Below are positions 1 through 5,900 of a DNA stretch of 7,309 nt, one piece after another. The notes beneath the pieces were generated by a model. The model did not search any database. It had not been told where the DNA came from and saw only the letters and a program-made list of their open reading frames with translations. The position numbers and the translations under genes are program-made. The first letter of the stretch is position 1. The number at the start of each line of letters is the position of its first letter. The stretch is from an uncultured Verrucomicrobiales bacterium. GTDB lineage: Bacteria > Verrucomicrobiota > Verrucomicrobiae > Limisphaerales > CANJSG01. Location: the NCBI GenBank assembly GCA_946480965.1, contig CAMLMI010000235.1, positions 1 to 7,309 on the forward strand, read 5' to 3'.

Positions 1-13
1 TCGTCTTTTTTTG

Positions 14-67
14 CCGGACTCGGCCGGGCTGTCCGGAACCGGGGCGCGAGTGTTCCGCTTTCGCGCC
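14..67. repeat. Two inverted repeats upstream of the TPR gene
   Basis: CCGGAC (14-19) pairs with GTCCGG (31-36) around an 11-nt loop. GGCGCGA (43-49) pairs with TCGCGCC (61-67), 7 bp perfect, also with an 11-nt loop. A run of seven T lies just before the first stem (6-12). It could be the U-tract of a plus-strand terminator whose hairpin lies left of the window. The stems themselves have no following T-tract on either strand, so they are not obvious terminators. Role unknown. Confidence 0.35.
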
Positions 68-113
68 GCGCTCGGGATGCGGGGTCCGACAGCCTCCGGC
101 TCATTCTGCCCGC

Positions 114-142
114 TTGGAATTCCCGGACCGGCTGCGTAGGCT
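114..142 (+). promoter_or_regulatory. Putative sigma70-type promoter of the TPR gene
   Basis: TTGGAA (114-119) and TAGGCT (137-142) are separated by exactly 17 bp. The -10 box ends 6 nt before the ATG at 149, so the predicted transcription start falls on or next to the start codon. With no Shine-Dalgarno present, this suggests a leaderless mRNA. The box matches are only partial (4/6 and 3/6). Confidence 0.45.
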
Positions 143-148
143 ATCCCC

Positions 149-1546
149 ATGCCTGAGAAGTCTGTCGGACAGGTGTCACGCGCCGTGCGGGAACAATACG
201 AAAAGGGGTTGGCCGCCTTTCAGCGGAACAATTTCGACTACGCCATCCAGATCCTTTCGGCCGTGCTCGACCAGGAGCCCGGCCTCCTGGATGCGCGCCA
301 AACGCTCCGGGCCACCCAGTTCAAGAAGCCCCGCGAGAAGGCCGGCTTCTTCAAGAAGCTCGTCGGCACCGCCAGTTCCTCCCCCGCCTTGGCCAAGGCC
401 CAGCTCCAGCTCCGCTCCAACCCCAAGGAAGTCCTATCCACCGTCGAAGGCGTGCTGAACTCCGATCCCGGCAACCCCTCCGCGCACAAGCTCCTGGCCG
501 AGGCCGCCCAACAGCTCGACCTGCCCAAGACCGCCACGCTCTCGCTGGAGATCGTGGTCAAGGCCGATCCCGACGATCTCAAGGCCGCGCGCGCCCTCGC
601 GGACCTCTACTTCAAGCAGGACCAGCTGCAAAAGGCGCAGGAGCAATACGCCCGCTTGGCCGAGGCCGCGCCGCACGATCCCGAGCTCCAGCAGACGATC
701 AAGAACCTCCACGCCCGCCGGATGCTCCTCGAAAAGGGCTACGGCGCGATCGAGTCCGGCCAGGCCTCGTATCGCGACATCCTCCGCGACGAGCAGGCCT
801 CCGTGGCGCTCGAACAGGCCAACCGCCAGGTCAAGGACACCCACGTGGCCGATCGCCTCATCGCCGACTACGAGGCCAAGCTCCTGGTCGAGCCGGAGAA
901 CCGGAACCTCATGCGCCAGACCGCCGACCTCCTCGTGCAGAAGAAGGAGTTCGACCGCGCCCTCGCCTACTACGACCGCATCCTCGCCGTCGAAGGCACA
1001 ACCGATCCCACGCTGGAAAAGGCCGTGACCGAGCTGAAGCGCCGCCGCCTGGACCATCTCGTCTCCCTGCTCGACCCCGCCGCGCCCGACCACGCGGAGA
1101 AGAAGGCCGCCCTGGAGCGCGAGCGCGACGAGCTGGTCCTCGCCGAATGCCGTTCCCGCGTGAACCGTTTCCCCTCCGATCTCCTGCTCCGGTTCGAACT
1201 GGGCGAACTTCTCTTCAAGTCCGGCCGTCTGGGCGAGGCCATCCAGGAATTCCAGCGCTCGCAGAACAACCCGCAGAAGCGGCTCCCCTCGATGAACCTC
1301 CTCGGCCAGTGCTTCGCCGCGCGGAAGATGAACGACCTCGCGGTCCGCACCTTCCAAAACGCGCTGAAGGAAAAGCCGTCGCTGGACGAGGAGAAGAAGG
1401 AGCTGCTCTACCACCTCGGTTGCGCGCTGGAGAAGATGGGCCAGACCGAGGCCGCGATGGACCAGTTCAAGCAGATCTACGAGGCCGACATCGGCTACCG
1501 CGACGTGTCCGCCAAGGTGGACGCCTTCTACGCCTCGCAGGGATAG
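149..1546 (+). CDS. Cytoplasmic tetratricopeptide repeat (TPR) protein, 465 aa
   Basis: Helical-repeat protein, probably a protein-protein interaction scaffold; its partner and process are unknown. TPR-like helix pairs are visible at about residues 16-49 (YEKGLAAFQRNNFDYAI), 110-143, 144-177 (ADLYFKQDQLQKAQEQYARL), 252-285 (LLVQKKEFDRALAYYDRIL), 343-376 (LGELLFKSGRLGEAIQEFQ), 377-410 and 415-448 (LGCALEKMGQTEAAMDQFK). Residues 190-250 and 286-342 are charged and helical and may be coiled-coil or degenerate repeats. There is no signal peptide or membrane segment, so it should be cytoplasmic. ATG at 149 is the only sensible start: the next Met is residue 192, and the N-terminal TPR would be lost. 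No Shine-Dalgarno precedes it; a promoter-like pair lies immediately upstream. Third codon positions are strongly G/C, as expected for a real gene here. The gene stands alone and converges on the epimerase gene. The CDS is near certain; the function is not known beyond the fold. Confidence 0.95.
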   Translation: MPEKSVGQVSRAVREQYEKGLAAFQRNNFDYAIQILSAVLDQEPGLLDARQTLRATQFKKPREKAGFFKKLVGTASSSPALAKAQLQLRSNPKEVLSTVEGVLNSDPGNPSAHKLLAEAAQQLDLPKTATLSLEIVVKADPDDLKAARALADLYFKQDQLQKAQEQYARLAEAAPHDPELQQTIKNLHARRMLLEKGYGAIESGQASYRDILRDEQASVALEQANRQVKDTHVADRLIADYEAKLLVEPENRNLMRQTADLLVQKKEFDRALAYYDRILAVEGTTDPTLEKAVTELKRRRLDHLVSLLDPAAPDHAEKKAALERERDELVLAECRSRVNRFPSDLLLRFELGELLFKSGRLGEAIQEFQRSQNNPQKRLPSMNLLGQCFAARKMNDLAVRTFQNALKEKPSLDEEKKELLYHLGCALEKMGQTEAAMDQFKQIYEADIGYRDVSAKVDAFYASQG

Positions 1547-1549
1547 AAA

Positions 1550-1580
1550 CGGGAGCGCGAACGGCCACGTCCGCGTCCCG
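1550..1580. terminator. Hairpin between convergent genes, possible bidirectional terminator
   Basis: CGGGA (1550-1554) and CGCG (1556-1559) pair with CGCG (1572-1575) and TCCCG (1576-1580). This gives a 9-bp GC-rich stem with one bulged G (1555) and a 12-nt loop. It sits in the 52-bp gap between the ends of the TPR and hpnA genes. On the minus strand the stem is followed by TTTCT, a weak U-tract; on the plus strand there is none. Position and stem support a terminator; the weak U-tract is against a strong one. Confidence 0.45.
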
Positions 1581-1598
1581 TCCAGGACATCGTCCGGC

Positions 1599-2609
1599 CT
1601 AAAACCGGTGCGTGCGGAACCATTCCAGCGCTTCGGCCAGCGCTTCCTTCACCGGAGTCTGGGGCAGGCCGAGTTCCTGGACCGCCTTGGTCGGCGTCAC
1701 CCACATCTTGCGCGCAGCCATGCGCACGCCGCCCAGCGGAGCCCGGGGCGGTTGGCCGCTGATCTTCGACCAGGCTTCGTTCACGTAGGCCGCGCCGTAG
1801 GCGCACCAGAGCGGCAGGCGGACCTTGGGCGCGGGGATGCCGCTGATCTCCGACAGTTGCTGGAGCGTCTGGCGCAACGTCCAGTTGCCCTCCAGGTGGC
1901 CCAGCAGATAGCGCTCGCCGATCCGTCCGCGTTCCGCCGCGAGGATGTGGCCCTCCGCCACGTCGCGCACGGACACCCAGTTCAAGCCCGTGTCCACGTA
2001 GGCCGGCAAGCGGCGGTTCAGGAAGTCGCGGAAGATCTGGCCGGTCGGTGTGGGCTTCAGGTCGAGGCCGCCGATGGGCGTCGTGGGGTTGACCACGACG
2101 ATGGGGGCGCCCTGGGCCGAGAGGCCGAGGGCGACCTGTTCCGCGCGCCATTTCGAGAGCTTGTAGGGGTTGCACATCTCCGCCTCGGTGGAGAGGCAGG
2201 TTTCGTCGGCGGGCACCACGGTGTCGTCCGGCCCCGCCTTGGGCAGGCGCAAGCAGCCGACGGTGCTGGTATAGACGATGCGGGAGCAGCCCGCCTCGGC
2301 GGCGGCGGCCAGCACGTTGCGCGTGCCTTCGACATTGGCGGCGAACATCGGCGCGTAGTCCGGCAACCACAGGTGGTAGCTGGCGGCGACGTGGAAACAC
2401 CAGTCGGCCCCAGCCAGCGCGGGCTTCAAGGTTTCGGGACGGCCCACCCAGTCGGCCTCCACCACGCGCACCGACGCGTCGGGCAGCGCGCGGCGATCCG
2501 CCCCGGGCCGGAGCAGCACCGTGACCTCGTGCCCACGGGCCCTCAGGGCGCGGACCACATGGGCTCCCACGAAACCGGATGCGCCGGTCACCAGACAGCG
2601 TGCAGACAT
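1599..2609 (-). CDS. hpnA: HpnA-type NAD(P)-dependent sugar epimerase/reductase (extended SDR), 336 aa
   Basis: Extended short-chain dehydrogenase/reductase resembling the hopanoid-associated sugar epimerase HpnA; full length for that family. The N-terminal Rossmann motif GASGFVG is at residues 9-15. Active-site residues are visible as Ser115 (YTST), Tyr149 and Lys153 (YKLSK, the YxxxK motif). HpnA-like segments include FHVAASYHLW (72-81), ANVEGTRN (91-98), VNPTTPIG (173-180), KPTPTG (185-190) and AYVDTGLNWVSVRDVAEGH (203-221). It should be a soluble cytoplasmic enzyme acting on a nucleotide-sugar-like or related substrate. The reaction of HpnA is not well defined even in hopanoid producers. 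ATG at 2609 is chosen because it places the Rossmann strand at residue 4 as usual; there is no Shine-Dalgarno. No squalene-hopene cyclase or other hpn gene is visible here, so hopanoid involvement rests on family resemblance. A flavonol-reductase-like SDR is the alternative name. Confidence 0.9.
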   Translation of the reverse strand: MSARCLVTGASGFVGAHVVRALRARGHEVTVLLRPGADRRALPDASVRVVEADWVGRPETLKPALAGADWCFHVAASYHLWLPDYAPMFAANVEGTRNVLAAAAEAGCSRIVYTSTVGCLRLPKAGPDDTVVPADETCLSTEAEMCNPYKLSKWRAEQVALGLSAQGAPIVVVNPTTPIGGLDLKPTPTGQIFRDFLNRRLPAYVDTGLNWVSVRDVAEGHILAAERGRIGERYLLGHLEGNWTLRQTLQQLSEISGIPAPKVRLPLWCAYGAAYVNEAWSKISGQPPRAPLGGVRMAARKMWVTPTKAVQELGLPQTPVKEALAEALEWFRTHRF

Positions 2610-2618
2610 TGGCCGAGC

Positions 2619-2647
2619 TGATTAGTCGAGCCGTCGCGCCGGGGCAA
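2619..2647 (-). promoter_or_regulatory. Putative promoter of hpnA
   Basis: Read on the minus strand, TTGCCC (2647-2642) and TAATCA (2624-2619) are spaced 17 bp apart. The -10 box ends 9 nt before the ATG at 2609. With no Shine-Dalgarno in the intervening bases, a leaderless or 1-3 nt-leader transcript is likely. ACTAAT, two bases further upstream, is an alternative -10. Confidence 0.4.
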
Positions 2648-2849
2648 AGCCAAATCCGGAAACACTTGCGGTGAACCAAGGACGGCCCCGAATGAAACCC
2701 GGGTGGAGGATGTTCGGTTCAAGCGCAACCAGTTGGTCGCCCAAGGCGGTTCGATCAAGAAGCAACGGGTCGATTGAACCCCCTCAGGACCCTTTCCGAG
2801 AGGCGACCAGTCGGCCTCGTTGCTGAACTTTTTGGACGTTCCACCTCCG

Positions 2850-2905
2850 GCGGACCGCATTGGGAGCATCCGCTGCTCGGGATCGAATCGCTTCGGCGGG
2901 TCCGC
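2850..2905 (-). other. Potential branched RNA structure directly 3' of the large gene
   Basis: On the minus-strand RNA, GCGGACC (2905-2899) can pair with GGTCCGC (2856-2850). This closes a region with two inner hairpins: CGAA-GCGA-TTCG (2895-2884), which has a GNRA-type tetraloop, and GAGCA-GCGGA-TGCTC (2878-2864). It begins immediately after the TGA stop of the large gene. It could be a U-tract-less terminator, a 3' end stabiliser, or chance folding of GC-rich sequence. Confidence 0.3.
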
Positions 2906-5900
2906 TCAGGGCGACGGCAGCTCGACCACCTTGTAGAAGCGGTGGGCGCGGTTGGTGGCTCCGGGATCGGTCCACTCGAAGAATCCGCTGGTCGGCGCGT
3001 TGGTCCACAGCGGGGTCCAATCGACCAGGTTGGTGGAGCCGTAGAGGATGGCCGGGCCGTTCGGCAGCAACCCTTCCACACGGAGACGGAAGCCGTCGGG
3101 GCCGAGCCCGCCGTTGTTCTCCGGAATCTGGAAGACGATTCCCGGCAGCACGGTGAGCCGGGCCACCTGGCTGGTGGCGAAGCCGGTGAAGTTGCTCACC
3201 ACGATCCGGTATTCGCCCGCGTCCCACGGCCAAGCCATCGGGATCGTCAGGGCATAGGCGTTGGCCTCGGCGATGTTGGTGCCGTTGAACTGCCACTGGA
3301 CCGACGGCAGCGGATCGCCCGTGGCGGACGCGGTGAAGTGGGCGGGAGTGCCCGCCCGGACCGAGATATCCGCCGGATCGACGAGGATCGAAGCCGGGGT
3401 CTCGACCGTGACCGTGGCCACGAGGCCCGTGATCGAGCCGAGAGCGTTGCCGACCTCGGCCGTGTAGAGCCCCGCGTCGGCGGCCGAAACGTCGTCGAGC
3501 TTCAGGATCGGACCGACGCCGTTCGCAACGGGTTCGCCATTCTTGAGCCAACGGTAGGAGATCGGCGGCTGGGCGACGGCGAAGGCGTTCAAGTAGAAGG
3601 CGTGCCCCTTGCGCGCCACGACTGGGCCCATCTCGTCCACGAAGCGCGGCGTGCCGTCTCCGACTGCGACCATGTTGGCCTGTCGTCCGGCCGCCAAGGC
3701 GATGACGTTCGTCAGATGCGGCGGCACATTGGTCAGCTCGTTGAGCGGCGGGTTGGCCGATGTCTTGCCCCAGGCGAAGAGCTTGCCGTCGTTGCGCAGG
3801 GCGAGCACGTGGTTGGCGGCGGCCGAGACCGCCACGATGTTCGTTAGGCCAGTTGGACGGACGACATGGAGATTCCTCGGCACCGTGGTCACGCCGCCTG
3901 CGCCATCGAGATAGGCCGCGCCGCCGTCGGCGAGCGCGACGACATTGGTTTCGTCCGATGGATATTCGTAGCCAACCGCAGGGAAGGGCCCGTTCCAGAC
4001 GGCGACCCGTCCGTCGCGCCGCACCCCGTAGTCGAAGTAGTGTTCGAACGAACCCGGGCCGTCCACTCGTTGAGCCACCCGGGCCAAGCCGGTGGCCTCC
4101 GGGAGCACGGAGCGGTGGTCCGGGCCCAGCAGGGACCAACCCACGGGATTCCCGTCCGGCGCGACCACCACGATCTCGCTGGAGAACGAGATGGCGATGT
4201 CGAGAGCTTTGGCCGCGGCCGGAGGAATGTTGGTCAAGATCGTCTCGGTCGGGCTCCAGGTGTAAAGCGAACCGTTGTCGGTGATGCCGGCGTCCATGAT
4301 CCGGCCGGCCCTGATGGTCCGGAACCGGGGCAGTCCTGGTGGAACGTTGGTCAGGCTGCCTGTGCCCCATGCGACGAGGCTGCCATCGGCCCGCTGGGCG
4401 AGGACATGGTCGAAGGCTTGGGACAGGCGGACGATGTTGGTGGCCTCCGGCGGGACATTGGTGATGCCGATCGGGGCGGAAGGAAAACGCGACTGGTTGG
4501 TGTAACCAAAAGTCCAGACGTTGAAGTTTCCCGGATACCGCACGGTCAACCGGGCCAACCGGCTGGTGACGACGCCCGTGTAGTTGCTGACGACGACCCG
4601 ATAGTCGCCGATATCGGACATGGCAACGGCCGGGAGGGTGAGAACGGGACCATTGGTGCCGACAACGTTCGTGCCGCGCAGGAGCCAGTGGTAGCTCGGT
4701 GCGGGCGTCCCGGTGGCCGAGACGGAAAAGGAAACCATTTCTCCCTCGATGACGATCTGGTCCTCCGGCTGGGACAACAACTGCGTGGGAACCTCGACCG
4801 ACAGCCGCGCCACTTCGGAGGTGGCCACGCCCCAACGGTTGCTGACCACGACCGAATAGACTCCGGCATCGGCCGGTTCCACGGAAGCGAGGCGGAGCGT
4901 GGGGGAATTTTCGCCGGGAAGGAGTTGGCCGTCCTTGGACCACGTGTAATCCAGCGGCGCATCGCCGACGGCGAAGGCGTTGAGGTCGAAACGGTCTCCC
5001 AGCTTTGCGACGGATGGCCCCATTCGGTCCACGAAACGAACGCCCCCGCCTCCCAGCGCCGCCAAGACGCGTTGGCCCGAAGCGCCTAGATCAATCACGT
5101 GGGACAACCCGGCGGGCAGATTCGTGATCGAGCCGATGGCACCCCAGGCGAACACCCGGCCGTCGTTCCGGAGAGCGACGACGTTCCCGTCCAGAGCCGC
5201 GATGTCCACCAGGTTGCTGGCTTCGGACGGAGGTTGCTGGGTCAGCGAGGTCAGGGCGCGGCCCGATCCGGTCAGCAGGGCGATGGTGTTTCCGCTGACG
5301 GACAGCGCGGCGATGTTGGTTCCGGAATGAACCGGCACGGCGGGTTGAAGGCCGAGCGTATCCAGCTTCCACCAAACGACCGTGCCGTCCTTGCGCAGGG
5401 CCACGAAGTTCGCCTGGTTCGGTCCGCTGGCCAGAGCCTTGAGCCCCGCGAGCCGGACCGGCGGGCCGTTGGTGGCGGGCCACGTTCCGGAGAACGACAC
5501 GTCACCGTCCGCTCCCAGAATCCCGAGCACATATCCGAAGGGGGAAAAGCCCGCGACATCGGCGAACCCGACCGCATTGGACACTGCGCCAACGTCGAGA
5601 TTGGCCCCGGCATTGATCGTCGAGAAACGGGCGAGCGTGCCGTTCGTGCGCCACGCCATGACCAGGTTGCGGCTGGAATGGGAGATCCCCGCAAAGCCCT
5701 GCCCGGCCAGTTCAACGGCGTTGGTTCCCGTGGGTGCATTGAGGCCCCAAGCCGTCAATGAACCGTCTTCCCTCACGCCGTAGGCGACCGACGGCGCACC
5801 CAGTTGGGGGCCGACAATTTTCGCCACATTGGTGACCGATACGGGGACCTGGGAAACGGACCAGGGGGCACCCCAAGTGACGACATTGTTGCCGCGTGGA

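Larger units (their letters stand above)
2610..2905. other. Non-coding intergenic region with several potential hairpins
   Basis: This 296-bp gap lies between the hpnA start and the end of the large secreted-protein gene. Besides the hpnA promoter it holds inverted repeats: 2748-2756 with 2772-2780 (9 bp including one G·U on the plus-strand RNA), a bulged stem at 2800-2818, and a branched structure at 2850-2905. A 93-codon open frame on the minus strand (2588-2869) has mixed third positions, unlike the strongly G/C third positions of the real genes, so I do not call it a gene. No terminator with a convincing T-tract was found for the large gene. Confidence 0.6.

Noticed and set aside
434..1414. 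326-codon minus-strand open frame opposite the TPR gene
   Set aside because: Leu/Glu/Gly/Val-rich mirror of the TPR coding frame, with no start signal.
1528..2679. 383-codon open frame on the minus strand across hpnA in another frame
   Set aside because: Arg/Gly/Pro-rich low-complexity translation typical of a shadow frame. The HpnA frame has clear family motifs over its full length.
2588..2869. 93-codon open frame on the minus strand overlapping the hpnA start
   Set aside because: Third codon positions are mixed A/T/G/C, unlike the true genes. It has no ribosome site, and it contains the hpnA promoter and hairpins.
2784..4943. 719-codon open frame on the minus strand inside the large gene
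   Set aside because: Arg/Gly/His-rich shadow of the RCC1/Ig frame; no domain recognisable.
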